From: Micromonospora vinacea | GTDB taxonomy: Bacteria > Actinomycetota > Actinomycetes > Mycobacteriales > Micromonosporaceae | Assembly (NCBI RefSeq): GCF_015751785.1 | Contig: NZ_JADOTY010000001.1 | Coordinates: 7,068,001 to 7,132,000 of the forward strand | DNA: 64,000 nucleotides | Reading direction: 5' to 3' | Shown: in pieces, positions 42,423-51,739 of the stretch | Layout: each line of letters opens with the position of its first letter | Numbering within the stretch: position 1 is the first letter of the stretch | The notes under the pieces: generated by a model | Told to the model about the DNA's origin: nothing | What the model saw: only the letters and a program-made list of their open reading frames with translations | Database searches by the model: none | Position numbers and translations under genes: made by a program

Positions 42423-45400
42423 TCACTTCTGGACGAATACCGCCACGCTGCGCGCCGGCACCGTGAACGTGCCGGCGGCCGTGTCGAACGCCGCGGTACG
42501 CAGCACCGGGTCGGCCGAGTCGACAAGCACCGGGTGCAGTGCCACGTCCGCTCCGCGCAGTCCGGTGACCGTCTGGGTGGCCGCCGACGGGGTGCCGTTG
42601 AAGACGACTGTCAGCGACTTCCACGGCCCGCCCAGCCCACCGGCGTCCAGGGTCATGGTCAGCACCCCCGGCGTCTCCTGCGCACCGGAGAGCGGGAACG
42701 CCACCCGCCGCTGCACCTGCTCGGCGGTAGCCAGACCGAACACCGGCGAGGACGCCCGGATGCGCAGCAACTCGGCGTACCGGGCGTCGGTGGTGTTGAT
42801 CGCCGCGCAGTCCGGCACCAGCGCCGGGTCGGCCAGCAGCGGCTTCGCGTACGACCACTTGTCCTCATTGTCGGGCGCGGGCGGCAGACCGGCGCCGAAC
42901 CCGTTGCCCCGTTCACAGCCCCAGCGGATCTGGTTGAACCAGTCACCGGAGTTGTACGAGTTGCGGTCCAGCGACTTCGACCGCAGCCGTTCGGTGCCGG
43001 CGGTGACGAACCCGGTGCCCTGTCCCAGCACCACAGTGCCCAGCGCCAGCACCTGCATCCGGGAGCGGTCCGCCGCGGTGGTGGCCTGCGGCAGTTTGTA
43101 CGCCAACGCGTCGTACAGGATCTCGTTGTCGTGCGCGTCGGCGTAGGTGACGGCCTCCCCCGGTGCGGCGGTGTAGCCGGCCGGGGAGCCGTTGTAGTCC
43201 ACCTGCTCCCCGGTGACCTGCCGCCCGGCGGTGTCGGTGAACCGGTAGCCGCGCAGGTTACCGGTGAGCCCCACCTTGATCAGGTCGTGGGCGTGCAGCA
43301 GCCGGGCCTTCTGCTCGGCCGGTGACCCGTTGACCGCGTCGCCGTTCGGGTCGGTGTAGAGCCCGGAGGCGAAACCCTGCACCCGGGGGTTGGCGTCGAA
43401 CGGTCCACCACCGCGCACCGCGTCGCGCAGCCGGTCGTTGAAGGTGCCGATGCCGGTTCCGGCCATGTTGGCCTGGGTGGCCTGCACGAAACGCGCGTCG
43501 TTGGCGACCTCACCGAAGTTCCAGCCCTCGCCGTAGAGCAGGATCGACCGGCCGTCCACGCCGTCGCGGGCGACTGTCAACCGGTCCAGTGCCGCCCGGA
43601 CGGCCAGGATGTTCGCCTTGGGGTGGTGGCCCATCAGGTCGAAGCGGAAGCCGTCCACCTTGTACTGCCGGGACCAGGTGACCAGCGAGTCGACCACCAG
43701 CTTGCCCATCATGGCGTGCTCGGGAGCGGTGTTGGCGCAGCAGGTGGAGTTGGCCACTGTGCCGTCCTCCAGCAGCCGGTGGTAGTAGCCGGGCACGATC
43801 TGGTCGAGCACCGACTTCGCGTCGGTGCCGGCCGCGGACGTGTGGTTGTAGACCACGTCCATGACCACCCGCAGCCCGGCGTCGTTCGCCCCGGCGACCA
43901 TCCGCCGGAACTCGGTGGTCCGCGCCGCCCCGACCGGGTCGACGGCGTAGCCGCCCTCGGGCACTGTGTAGTGCAGCGGGTCGTACCCCCAGTTGTAGCC
44001 GTCGGTCTCGGCGACCGCCGCCACGCACTTCTGCTGCTCGGCCGAGTCCGGTGGGAGCGCCGCCAGGTCGCACGCCGGCTGGCGCTGGTCGGCCCGCTTC
44101 TCGGGGATCGTCGCGAAGTCGAACGCCGGCAGCAGGTGCAGGTGGGTGACCCCGGCGTCACCGAGCGCCCGCAGATGGGTCATCCCGGCGGTCTTCGGAT
44201 CGGTGAACGCCAGGAACGTTCCCCGCCGCTCGGCCGGCACTGTGTCGTCGGCGATGGAGAAGTCCCGCACTGACAGCTCGGTGATCTGTGCCTTCGCGGG
44301 CGGCACCGGCGCCGGTTTCCGCAGCGTGCGCCACCCGGGAGGGGCCAGCGCCGGGTCGTTCAGGTCGACGAGTTGGCTGTGCGTGGAGTCCGCGGCGAGG
44401 GCCACCGAGTACGGGTCGGTGACCGACGCGGTGACCATTCGCTGCGCCGCCGGCTGCCACGCCCGCACCTCGTACCGGTAGAACTTGCCGGTCCAGGAGC
44501 GGTCTCCGCGCACCGACCAGACGCCGGTGCTGTCGTCGCGGCGCATCGGCACCGTCTTCGGCGCGGCGGTGGGTGAGTCGAACAGTTGCAGACGCACGCT
44601 GCCGGCGGTGGGCGCCCACAGCGCGAGGCTCGGCGTCCGGCCCGAGAACGTGGGCCCGAGGGTGGCGTCGGTCGCCCGGGAGTACACGTCGTCGAGCACG
44701 CCGGGGATCTGCACGCCGGTCGCGGCGAGCAGCGCACCCTCGGCGTCGCGTTCGGTGACCAGCAACTGCCCCCGCAGCGCCGCCGGGACCTTGGCCAGGA
44801 CCGCCCGGTCCAGGGCGAAGCTACGGTACGACCACAGGTGCGGGAACCTGTCGCGTTGGGCCTCGGTGAGCCCGTTGCGCTGCGCCCGCAGCGGCAACGT
44901 GGTGTACGTGCCGGTCAGCTCGCCGTCGACCACGCTGACCCCGCCGGTGGGCGCGGCGACCAGCGCGTACGTCTTGCCGTCGGTCGGCGGGGTCTGCCAC
45001 GCCACTGTGGACCTGTCGATCCAGTGCGCCTTCTGCTTGCTGATGTCGGTGTCTCCGCTGGCGGTGGTGGCCGTCGACGGCAGCAGGCGGCCCGGTGTGG
45101 CGGCGAGCAGCCACACCTCCCGGCCGGCGCTGGCGAAGTCGAGCCGCTGGTCGTCGGGCAGGTCCTTGGTGTCGCCCTGGTGGATGATGTAGTTCAGGCC
45201 GGTGGCACCGGCCGCCAGCGGCACCCGGAACACCGCCCCGAACGCGTCGACGGACGTCGGCCGCAGCGGGGCGGACCACTCGGTCGGGTTGGCCGCGCCG
45301 TCCCACAGGTGCAGGCCCCAGCCGTCGTAGTTGCCGTCGGCCCGCCGGTAGTGCAGAACAGCGGTGCCCTCCTCGACCGACGGGTCCGGCTCACCGGTGG

Positions 45401-47918
45401 CCGCCTGCCTGCTCGGGTAGATCGCCGGGTCGCCCTGCTTGAGCCAGATCTCGCCGGTCTGGGTGACGTCGATGCTGCGGTCCTGGGCGACGTCCTTCGT
45501 ACCAGCCTTGTCGACCACCAGGAAGTTCACCGACGTGGCACCCGGCTTGAGTTTCACCCAGGCGAACCGGCCGTAGGAGTCCTCCCCGGCGAACGGCTGC
45601 CCCTTCGGCCACTCGGTGACGTACGCCGGGTCGATGTCCCCCCAGGCGTACAGCCCCCAGTCGTCGTACCCCCCGGCGGGGCGCTGGTAGTGCACCACCG
45701 CCCACTCCCGGGAGCTGCCCTGCGGCGGGGTGCCCACGACGGCGGTGGACCGGGCGGTGGCGGTACGGCCTCTGCCGTCGCGGACCACCGCCTTGTACTC
45801 GACAGGGGTACCCCCGGCCAGCCCGGTCAGGTCGTGCTGCACCGTGTACGGGGCGTGGCCGGCGCTGCCCAGCAGCGTCCACCGGCCGCCGGCCACGCGG
45901 GCCGCGACGGTGACGGTGGCCAGCGGGTCGCCGGTCACCCGGGCGTTGACCGCTGCCCGGGTGGCGACCGGCGCGTCCGGAGCCGGGCTGCTGATGGTGA
46001 TGGTCGGTTTGTCGGCCGCCGGTGCGATGGGGCTGCCGGCGCGGTACACCACCGCCGACAGCGGCTGCACGGTGAGGCTCAGCTCGCCGTTGCTGCCGGC
46101 CTGTTCGTCTTCCGAGCCGCCGTAGATGCCGGTGAAGGTGGCGCCGGCCGACCAGGTGTCCACCGTGACAGTCTGCGCGGTGTCGGCGTTGTTCACTGCC
46201 ACCACGTACTCGGTGCGGTCGGCCGGGGCGATCCGGGAGGCGGCGAAGACGCCCGGCCCGTCGGCCGCGTACCGGGTGACCTGCACACCGTCGCGCAGCG
46301 CCGGGTGGGCCTGGCGCAGCCGTCCCAGGTCGGCGATGGTCCGGTACAGCGGGTGGGCCCTGTCGAACTGGTCGCTGGCGTGGGTGCGGTCGGTGCCGAG
46401 CAGGTCGTCGTCGAGGTAGTCGGGAACCTTCGACGCGAACATGTCCTGGCGGGCGTCCTTGTCCCCGCCCGGGCCGGTGAAGCCCTGTTCGTCGCCGGAG
46501 TAGACCACCGGCTGGCCACGGGTCAGGAACATCAACTGGTGCGCGAGCTGGTCGCGACGCAGGTGGCTGGCCGGGTCGCTGCCACCACCGGCGATGAACG
46601 AACCGATCCGGCCCATGTCGTGGTTGCCGAGGAAGGTGGTCAACCGGCCGGCGTCGGTGTTCCGGGCCGCGTAGAGGTCGTCGCGGGCGTACACGTCGGC
46701 GAGCGCCTTCGCGGAGCCGGCGCCGGCGGTGAAGCCCCGCGCGGCCTCCTGGAAGGCGAAGTCGAGGGTGGCCGGCAGGCCACCCTGCCGGACGTAGTTG
46801 GAGCTGATCTCCGGGTCGGCGCTGTACACCTCGCCGAACATGAAGAAGTCCTTCTTGCCGGCCTTCTCGGCGGCCCGCTCGATGCCCTGGCTGAACTGCG
46901 GCCAGAAATCCATGTTGACGTGCTTCACGGTGTCCAACCGGAACCCGTCGACGCCGGTCGCGCCGATCCAGTCCCCGTACGCCTTGGTCAGGCCCCGGAC
47001 CACCTCGGGACGCTCGGTCCACAGGTCGTCGAGGCCGAAGAAGTCGCCGTACTCGCTGTTCTCACCGGCGAAGGTGGAGTCACCCCGGTTGTGGTACATG
47101 GTGACGTCGTTCAGCCAGGCCGGGACCTTGACGCTCGCGTCCTTCGGCTCGGCGAACGTCGGCGTGTACGGGAAGGACTCCTGGTCGACCGGCGGGAACG
47201 CGCGGCTGCCGTCGGCGTAGTTGCGGTCCTCGAACGCCCGGCCCTGCGCGTCGGTGTACGGCGCTGTCGCCTTGTCCACGTACGCGTACTTGTCCTCGGC
47301 GTACTTGATGACGTCGGCGGTGTGGTTGACGATCACGTCGAGGTAGATCTTGATGCCACGCTGGTGGGCGAGCTTGACCAGCCGCTTCATCTCCTCCATG
47401 GTGCCGAAGTGCGGGTCCACCTGGGTGAAGTCGGTGATCCAGTAGCCGTGGTAGCCGGCCGAGACGTCGTTGCCGGCACCCTGCACCGGCCGGTTCTTGA
47501 AGATCGGGGCGAGCCAGATGGCGGTGGTGCCCATCCCCTGGATGTAGTCCAACTTGTCGATGACGCCCTTGAGGTCGCCGCCGTGGTAGAAGCCTTTGTC
47601 GGTAGGGTCGAGGCCGGTCCGCAGTCGGTCGCCGGTGAGGCCGCCCCTGTCGTTGCGGGGGTCTCCGTTGGCGAACCGGTCCGGCAGGACGAAGTAGAAC
47701 TGCTCGGCCCGGGCGGAGTTGCCGCCGGCCTTGAGCAGCGCCTCGGCTGTGGGTTCGGCACGCCACTGGGTTGCGCCGCCGATCGCGAGTGGGGCGCCGT
47801 CGGACGGTTGGGGGCCCGCGGCGGCGGGACGTACGGCGACCGGAGCGCCGACGAGCGTGACGGTGAGCAGGGAGGCAAGGGCCAGCAGGGCGGTGCGCGG
47901 TATCGGCGGGGGTTTCAT
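42423..47918 (-). CDS. pulA: Secreted amylopullulanase (alpha-amylase plus pullulanase fusion)
   Basis: An 1831-residue secreted glycosidase. Signal peptide (1-34, ending RPAAAG). GH13 alpha-amylase domain at about 60-520 with catalytic Asp near 327 (GFRLDTVKH), Glu near 362 (FGEVYS) and Asp near 433 (GNHDMGR), for alpha-1,4 bonds. Then small beta domains, and two PUD/CBM41 starch-binding domains near 745 and 860 (DWGLYAWG, GWGLHLWDG). The pullulanase half has YNWGYDP near 1306, nucleophile in GFRFDLMGHH near 1426 and Glu in GEGWNFGE near 1462, for alpha-1,6 bonds. GAGGAAGG lies five bases before ATG 47918. The same architecture is known in Streptomyces. Convergent with the beta-helix genes. 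Confidence 0.93.
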   Translation of the reverse strand: MKPPPIPRTALLALASLLTVTLVGAPVAVRPAAAGPQPSDGAPLAIGGATQWRAEPTAEALLKAGGNSARAEQFYFVLPDRFANGDPRNDRGGLTGDRLRTGLDPTDKGFYHGGDLKGVIDKLDYIQGMGTTAIWLAPIFKNRPVQGAGNDVSAGYHGYWITDFTQVDPHFGTMEEMKRLVKLAHQRGIKIYLDVIVNHTADVIKYAEDKYAYVDKATAPYTDAQGRAFEDRNYADGSRAFPPVDQESFPYTPTFAEPKDASVKVPAWLNDVTMYHNRGDSTFAGENSEYGDFFGLDDLWTERPEVVRGLTKAYGDWIGATGVDGFRLDTVKHVNMDFWPQFSQGIERAAEKAGKKDFFMFGEVYSADPEISSNYVRQGGLPATLDFAFQEAARGFTAGAGSAKALADVYARDDLYAARNTDAGRLTTFLGNHDMGRIGSFIAGGGSDPASHLRRDQLAHQLMFLTRGQPVVYSGDEQGFTGPGGDKDARQDMFASKVPDYLDDDLLGTDRTHASDQFDRAHPLYRTIADLGRLRQAHPALRDGVQVTRYAADGPGVFAASRIAPADRTEYVVAVNNADTAQTVTVDTWSAGATFTGIYGGSEDEQAGSNGELSLTVQPLSAVVYRAGSPIAPAADKPTITISSPAPDAPVATRAAVNARVTGDPLATVTVAARVAGGRWTLLGSAGHAPYTVQHDLTGLAGGTPVEYKAVVRDGRGRTATARSTAVVGTPPQGSSREWAVVHYQRPAGGYDDWGLYAWGDIDPAYVTEWPKGQPFAGEDSYGRFAWVKLKPGATSVNFLVVDKAGTKDVAQDRSIDVTQTGEIWLKQGDPAIYPSRQAATGEPDPSVEEGTAVLHYRRADGNYDGWGLHLWDGAANPTEWSAPLRPTSVDAFGAVFRVPLAAGATGLNYIIHQGDTKDLPDDQRLDFASAGREVWLLAATPGRLLPSTATTASGDTDISKQKAHWIDRSTVAWQTPPTDGKTYALVAAPTGGVSVVDGELTGTYTTLPLRAQRNGLTEAQRDRFPHLWSYRSFALDRAVLAKVPAALRGQLLVTERDAEGALLAATGVQIPGVLDDVYSRATDATLGPTFSGRTPSLALWAPTAGSVRLQLFDSPTAAPKTVPMRRDDSTGVWSVRGDRSWTGKFYRYEVRAWQPAAQRMVTASVTDPYSVALAADSTHSQLVDLNDPALAPPGWRTLRKPAPVPPAKAQITELSVRDFSIADDTVPAERRGTFLAFTDPKTAGMTHLRALGDAGVTHLHLLPAFDFATIPEKRADQRQPACDLAALPPDSAEQQKCVAAVAETDGYNWGYDPLHYTVPEGGYAVDPVGAARTTEFRRMVAGANDAGLRVVMDVVYNHTSAAGTDAKSVLDQIVPGYYHRLLEDGTVANSTCCANTAPEHAMMGKLVVDSLVTWSRQYKVDGFRFDLMGHHPKANILAVRAALDRLTVARDGVDGRSILLYGEGWNFGEVANDARFVQATQANMAGTGIGTFNDRLRDAVRGGGPFDANPRVQGFASGLYTDPNGDAVNGSPAEQKARLLHAHDLIKVGLTGNLRGYRFTDTAGRQVTGEQVDYNGSPAGYTAAPGEAVTYADAHDNEILYDALAYKLPQATTAADRSRMQVLALGTVVLGQGTGFVTAGTERLRSKSLDRNSYNSGDWFNQIRWGCERGNGFGAGLPPAPDNEDKWSYAKPLLADPALVPDCAAINTTDARYAELLRIRASSPVFGLATAEQVQRRVAFPLSGAQETPGVLTMTLDAGGLGGPWKSLTVVFNGTPSAATQTVTGLRGADVALHPVLVDSADPVLRTAAFDTAAGTFTVPARSVAVFVQK

Positions 47919-47958
47919 CGACGCCTTCCTCTGGTCGCTGATTGGCCGCACGCTAACC

Positions 47959-48000
47959 CTTGCCGAAACATTCTGCAATACCTTGCAAACATGGTCGCAA
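47959..48000 (-). promoter_or_regulatory. Repeated TTGCA-like half-sites upstream of the amylopullulanase
   Basis: Reading toward the gene, TTGCGACC, TTGCAAGG, TTGCAGAA and CGGCAAGG lie about one helical turn apart, 41-82 bases before the start. TTGCA/CTGCA repeats upstream of amylase genes bind MalR-type LacI regulators in Streptomyces. MalR control is inferred, not shown. Confidence 0.45.
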
Positions 48001-48028
48001 CAAAGCAGCATCCTTGCGGAAGCACCGC

Positions 48029-48715
48029 TCAGAGACCGTCGCAGCGCACCCCGTCCACAGTGCACTCCCGTGGGCTGCTGGACGCCCGCTCCATGTGGAA
48101 CCGCAGCGCCACCGAACCGCCGGGCGACACCTCGACCCCGCTGACGTACGTGAAGCCGCCGTCGCTCTCCCGGATCGTCCCCTGTGGGACACCCTCCACC
48201 CAGGCCGTCACCAGCCGTCCGCCGGAGAACTCCAACCGCACCGTCCAACCACGGCTCCGCGCGGACGCATTGACCATCGCCACCTCGCCGATGAAACCCC
48301 CGTCGAAGCTCTGCACCACCCGGTACCGCCCGGTCATCGCCGGCTGACCCGACGACGCCCGACTCGGCGACCGCGTCGCCGTCGGCCTCCCGCTCGAACC
48401 GACCGTCGGGTCGGCCGACGGTGAACCGGACGCGGCGCTCGGCGGCAGCCCACTCGCACGGCCGGATATCCCCGGCAGCGCCGGCACTGGTGACGCCACC
48501 GACGTGGGCGCGCTCGGCGCCACCACCGCGGACGGCACCGGCAGCGCCGGCGGCCGCGCGCCGTCCGGCGCGGGGCTACGTCCCCGGTACGCGCCCAGGG
48601 CCACGAAGAGCAGGACCACCATCACGACGACACCGGCGCCCACCACGATCCAGGGCGACGTGGCGATCGCGACCGGACCGTGCGGCGGGCGCGGAACACG
48701 GCGCATGCCGGACAT
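48029..48715 (-). CDS. Membrane-anchored CBM2-like protein A
   Basis: A 228-residue protein: short basic tail, one membrane helix (about 20-45, IVVGAGVVVMVVLLFVAL), an 85-residue Pro/Ser/Ala linker, and a C-terminal domain (about 130-228) with YRVVQSFDGGFIGEVAMVNASARSRGWTV, the beginning of a CBM2-like fold, ending CTVDGVRC. It probably displays a glycan-binding module outside the cell. No catalytic domain. ATG 48715 has GGGAGG just upstream. It lies 110 bases upstream of the amylopullulanase and beside a paralogue. Confidence 0.7.
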   Translation of the reverse strand: MSGMRRVPRPPHGPVAIATSPWIVVGAGVVVMVVLLFVALGAYRGRSPAPDGARPPALPVPSAVVAPSAPTSVASPVPALPGISGRASGLPPSAASGSPSADPTVGSSGRPTATRSPSRASSGQPAMTGRYRVVQSFDGGFIGEVAMVNASARSRGWTVRLEFSGGRLVTAWVEGVPQGTIRESDGGFTYVSGVEVSPGGSVALRFHMERASSSPRECTVDGVRCDGL

Positions 48716-48816
48716 GTACCTCCCTCAGCGGACCGTCCGGGCAGCGTAGCGATCGACGCCCGGGCCGGAAAGCCTCGGCGGCGCGGTGCCGCAGTGCCAG
48801 CGAGCCGGCTCCCAGC

Positions 48817-49500
48817 TCAGCCGATCCGGCAGTCGACCCCGTTGATCGTGCACCTGTGCGGCCGTTCCGCCGACTCACCCCAGCCGACGCGCAGCCGCAC
48901 CGTCCGAGAGTCACCCGGTCCCAGCGAACGGGTGCCGCGCAACACGAACTCCCCGTCCCCGCGCCCCCGCACCGAGACGCCCGAGTCATCACCCACTCGC
49001 AGAGCCCACGTGTCGTCGTCGTACGCCAACTCCACCTGCCAGTCCACCGACTGACTCGACTCGTTGGCGATCGACAGCACCGCCGCGTCTCCGTCCCAGC
49101 CGTCCGTACCGACCTCGTACCGAGCATTGACCGTGTCGTCCGCCGGTGCCGTCGGCGCTATCAGGACGCTCGTCCGCCCCGGAGTCGGCGAGCCGGCCGC
49201 GGTGGCCCGCGGCGACGGTGTCCGACTACTACTGCGCGACGGTCGCGGCGACACCGAGCGCCGCTCCACACCGGCCGGGGTCGGCCCACCGGTGGCCGAC
49301 GCGGCGGCCGGCACGGTCGGCAGGAACGCCGGAGGCGCGGCCTGCGGCGGGGCGTCCCGCTCCCTGGTCCGGAACGACAACAGTGCGATCACCAGGAGCA
49401 CCACCAGCGCGCACACACCGAGCAGCACCACGATCCACGGCACCGACGCCAACACCCGCGCCGCCCGCGAAGCTGCCGCACCATCCGGCCGCACCGCCAT
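48817..49500 (-). CDS. Membrane-anchored CBM2-like protein B
   Basis: A 227-residue paralogue of protein A: one membrane helix (about 20-43, WIVVLLGVCALVVLLVIALL), a Ser/Pro/Thr linker of about 85 residues, and a C-terminal beta-domain (about 128-227) with YEVGTDGWDGDAAVLSIANESSQSVDWQVEL, ending CTINGVDC. The domain has drifted far from standard CBM2, but the W(K/Q)V pattern, the closing Cys pair and the CTxxGVxC end tie it to A. The ATG at 49500 is preceded by GGGGAGACC. Function inferred. Confidence 0.65.
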   Translation of the reverse strand: MAVRPDGAAASRAARVLASVPWIVVLLGVCALVVLLVIALLSFRTRERDAPPQAAPPAFLPTVPAAASATGGPTPAGVERRSVSPRPSRSSSRTPSPRATAAGSPTPGRTSVLIAPTAPADDTVNARYEVGTDGWDGDAAVLSIANESSQSVDWQVELAYDDDTWALRVGDDSGVSVRGRGDGEFVLRGTRSLGPGDSRTVRLRVGWGESAERPHRCTINGVDCRIG

Positions 49501-49598
49501 CAGGTCTCCCCTCGTCCCCCACCGACGCGACAGCGTAGCCAGCGCCGCACGGACCGGAAACCGGGCGGGTACGGATCGGGCCGACCGGCCCCGGTCGG

Positions 49599-49994
49599 TC
49601 AGCCCGTCCGGACGACAGTGCAGATCAGTGGACCGTCATCCGAGATACGCAGCAGGTAGCGGTACCGCTCCCCGGGCACCGCCTGCCCCCGACTGTCCAG
49701 GAACTCCCACTCCACCGCCACCAGCGTCAGCAGCGCGGAGACCGGCTGCACATCCTCGATCCGGGCATGCGCCGCTACCAACTCCCGGTCCTGGTAGTCC
49801 GGCGCGGCGCCCACGAAGGAGAGCGCCACCGCCGCCGCGGACGTGAACGAGAAGCTGTACGTGTCGGCCACCACCAACCCTGGCAGGGCGTAACAACCGG
49901 CGATGGCCGGCAGGTCGCCGGAGGTCAACGCCACGCCGTACCGGTCGAAGAAGTCGGCCAACGTGTCAAGATCCGTGGAGGCGTTCACGGTCAC
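49599..49994 (-). CDS. SnoaL-like (NTF2-fold) protein
   Basis: A 131-residue protein with the NTF2/SnoaL layout: helix start TLADFFDRYGVALTSGDLPAIAGCYALPGLVV, then strands to the end (VAVEWEFLDSRGQAVPGERYRYLLRI). Family members are small ligand-binding or isomerase proteins; none of the known catalytic residues can be fixed here. The start is GTG 49994, or GTG 49988; no ribosome site is obvious. The C-terminus ends 31 bases after the YiiX-like gene's coding end region in gene order, so the two may be one unit. Confidence 0.6.
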   Translation of the reverse strand: MTVNASTDLDTLADFFDRYGVALTSGDLPAIAGCYALPGLVVADTYSFSFTSAAAVALSFVGAAPDYQDRELVAAHARIEDVQPVSALLTLVAVEWEFLDSRGQAVPGERYRYLLRISDDGPLICTVVRTG

Positions 49995-50025
49995 AGCAAT
50001 TGCCGGTCACCGCACAGGTCAAACC

Positions 50026-50796
50026 TCAACGCGGCGGCACCCGCACCTCGATCTCCGAACCCAACCGGGCGTCGGCGGCCAGACCAAGGTCGTCCCCACT
50101 CCAGAACCGCCCCGGGTCGTACCAGTTCGGACGCCGGCCCGCCGGTAACAACCCCATGGCCTCGTAGGTCACGGCCACCACCTCGGCGCAGTACGCCGTC
50201 TCCAAAGCCCGGTCCCGCTCCCCCGCCGATCGGGCGCGGTCGGCGCGGTCGGTCGAGTTGGCGCGGTCGGCCTGGTCGGGCGGGGTCGGTCGGGGTGTCG
50301 GCTGGCCGAGGCGCGACAGCGCCGACAGCCGACCGAGGTGCGGCAGGTTGGGCAGCCGGCCGGGGCGCGGCAGCGCCGGCACCCGACCACGGGCCCAGCG
50401 CCACGCCAACTGCGCGGTCGACGGGAACGGCGTACCGTCCAGCCGCGCGATCGTCCGCAGCACCGCCCGCTCCATCTCCGCGTCGACAGGCGGGTCGAGC
50501 TGCCGCAGCCAGGCCCGTTGGCCGTACCGGTTGGCCCAGACGCAGACCGCGTCCCGCAGGTCGTGCAGCTGGACACCACGCTGGTGGCTGCCCGACCACA
50601 GGTCCGGCAACGACCTGCCCAACTCCGCGTGCCACATCAGCGGGGGCATGTCGTCCAGCACCACCGCCATCCCGACGTGGTTCACCGGGCTGTTGGTGGT
50701 GAACTGGATCGCCCGGTCCGGCACGCTGCGACCCCGGAACACCCACACGTCACCGGTGCGGGTCAACTCGACGGCCTCATCCAGGCTGATGCTCAT
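50026..50796 (-). CDS. Probable permuted papain-fold (YiiX/NlpC-like) protein
   Basis: A 256-residue protein. The order His40 (SPVNHVGMAVVLDD) then Cys203 (ETAYCAEVVAVTYEAMG) is that of the permuted NlpC/P60 families (YiiX, LRAT), which act as hydrolases or acyltransferases. The GDVWVFRG start also fits. Between the two sites lies a Pro/Arg/Leu-rich insert (about 139-196) encoded by short GC-rich direct repeats. ATG 50796. No signal peptide. Assignment is from motif order only, so treat as probable. Confidence 0.55.
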   Translation of the reverse strand: MSISLDEAVELTRTGDVWVFRGRSVPDRAIQFTTNSPVNHVGMAVVLDDMPPLMWHAELGRSLPDLWSGSHQRGVQLHDLRDAVCVWANRYGQRAWLRQLDPPVDAEMERAVLRTIARLDGTPFPSTAQLAWRWARGRVPALPRPGRLPNLPHLGRLSALSRLGQPTPRPTPPDQADRANSTDRADRARSAGERDRALETAYCAEVVAVTYEAMGLLPAGRRPNWYDPGRFWSGDDLGLAADARLGSEIEVRVPPR

Positions 50797-50815
50797 GAGG
50801 GTCTAGCCTAGGCCG

Positions 50816-51004
50816 ATGCGGCAACGAATGCGGTGGTGGAAGGTTCTCGGGCTGGCCGGGCTCGCCGGCGTCGCGGCGTCCGGTGTGGTCATCGCGCGGG
50901 CCGAACGGCGGCGGCGCGCGTACACCCCGGAGGAGATCCGGCAGCGACTCCTGGAGCGGCACGCCCAGGCCGGCGACGCCGCGAAGCCCGGCGATCCGGC
51001 CTGA
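50816..51004 (+). CDS. Small single-pass membrane protein (62 residues)
   Basis: One hydrophobic segment (about 9-26, VLGLAGLAGVAASGVVIA) between basic stretches (MRQRMRWWK and RAERRRRAYTPEEIRQRLLERHAQ), so a small membrane anchor with a cytoplasmic helical tail. ATG 50816 lies six bases after TAGCCT (50805-50810), a leaderless arrangement. Divergent from the YiiX-like gene by 19 bases. Function unknown. Confidence 0.55.
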   Translation: MRQRMRWWKVLGLAGLAGVAASGVVIARAERRRRAYTPEEIRQRLLERHAQAGDAAKPGDPA

Positions 51005-51067
51005 CCCGCTGTCCCTTGTAGATCGCTTGGGTCAACCGGGCAGGTCGATGATCGATACGATCAGGCC

Positions 51068-51597
51068 ACGACGTCGCCCGTCGCACAACGACCCTTCGTC
51101 CTGTCCACCCCGGCCGCGCCGGTCGAACGACACGGCAACGTCGACCTGCACCTGCCCACCCACACCGCTCCCGCCGTCGTGGTGGTGCACGGCGCTCCGC
51201 TGCCACCGAGGCGCCCGACCCTCGCGACTGGCTGCTCTACCGCGGCTACGGCTCGCTGCTCGCCGCGAGCGGCGTGGTCACCGCGCTGGTCAGCTACCAG
51301 GTGTCCGAGCTGTCGGCGCTGCCCGCCGCAGCCGACGAGATCGCCGCGATGGTCGAACAGGTCCGCGCCGATCCGCGCGTCGACGGCGAGCGGGTGGTGC
51401 TGTGGTTCTTCTCCGGCGGCGGCCTCTTCGCGGCCGACTGGCTCCGCGTCCCGCCACCGTGGCTACGCGGGATCGCACTGACGTACCCGCTGCTCATCCC
51501 GTTCCCCGGCTGGGAGGTCGACGCTCGGTTCCTGCCGGTCGAAGCCCTCAGCGCCGGCACGGGCGTGCCACTCCTGGAACTCCTCGGCGCCGGCTGA
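51068..51597 (+). pseudogene. Alpha/beta hydrolase, frameshifted and start-less
   Basis: From 51068 one frame encodes RPFVLSTPAAP...APAVVVVHGAPLPP, an alpha/beta hydrolase start with the oxyanion HG. Homology then moves to another frame from 51208 (EAPDPRDWLLYRGYGSLLAASGVVTALVSYQ), with the nucleophile region VVLWFFSGGGLFAADWL, to a stop at 51597. The frame change is at about 51200-51208. The expected start codon position, seven bases after TACGAT (51056-51061), reads ACG instead of ATG. The end stops short of the catalytic His. Together these mark a decayed gene. Confidence 0.7.
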
Positions 51598-51739
51598 CCC
51601 ACCCCGCGGGCCGAATACCCCTCATGTGCGGATGCGGAGGCTTCCATCGCTGCCGCACCAGATTGGGGATCTCTCGCACCCGACGTTCGCCGCCGTACGA
51701 CGATCGTGGGAGAGCTGATCGGTGGTGGGGGGGTGAGAG

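Noticed and set aside
44586..48347. A very long open frame (over 1200 codons) antisense to the amylopullulanase
   Set aside because: Composition is typical of antisense GC-rich shadows, and the other strand has all glycosidase motifs.
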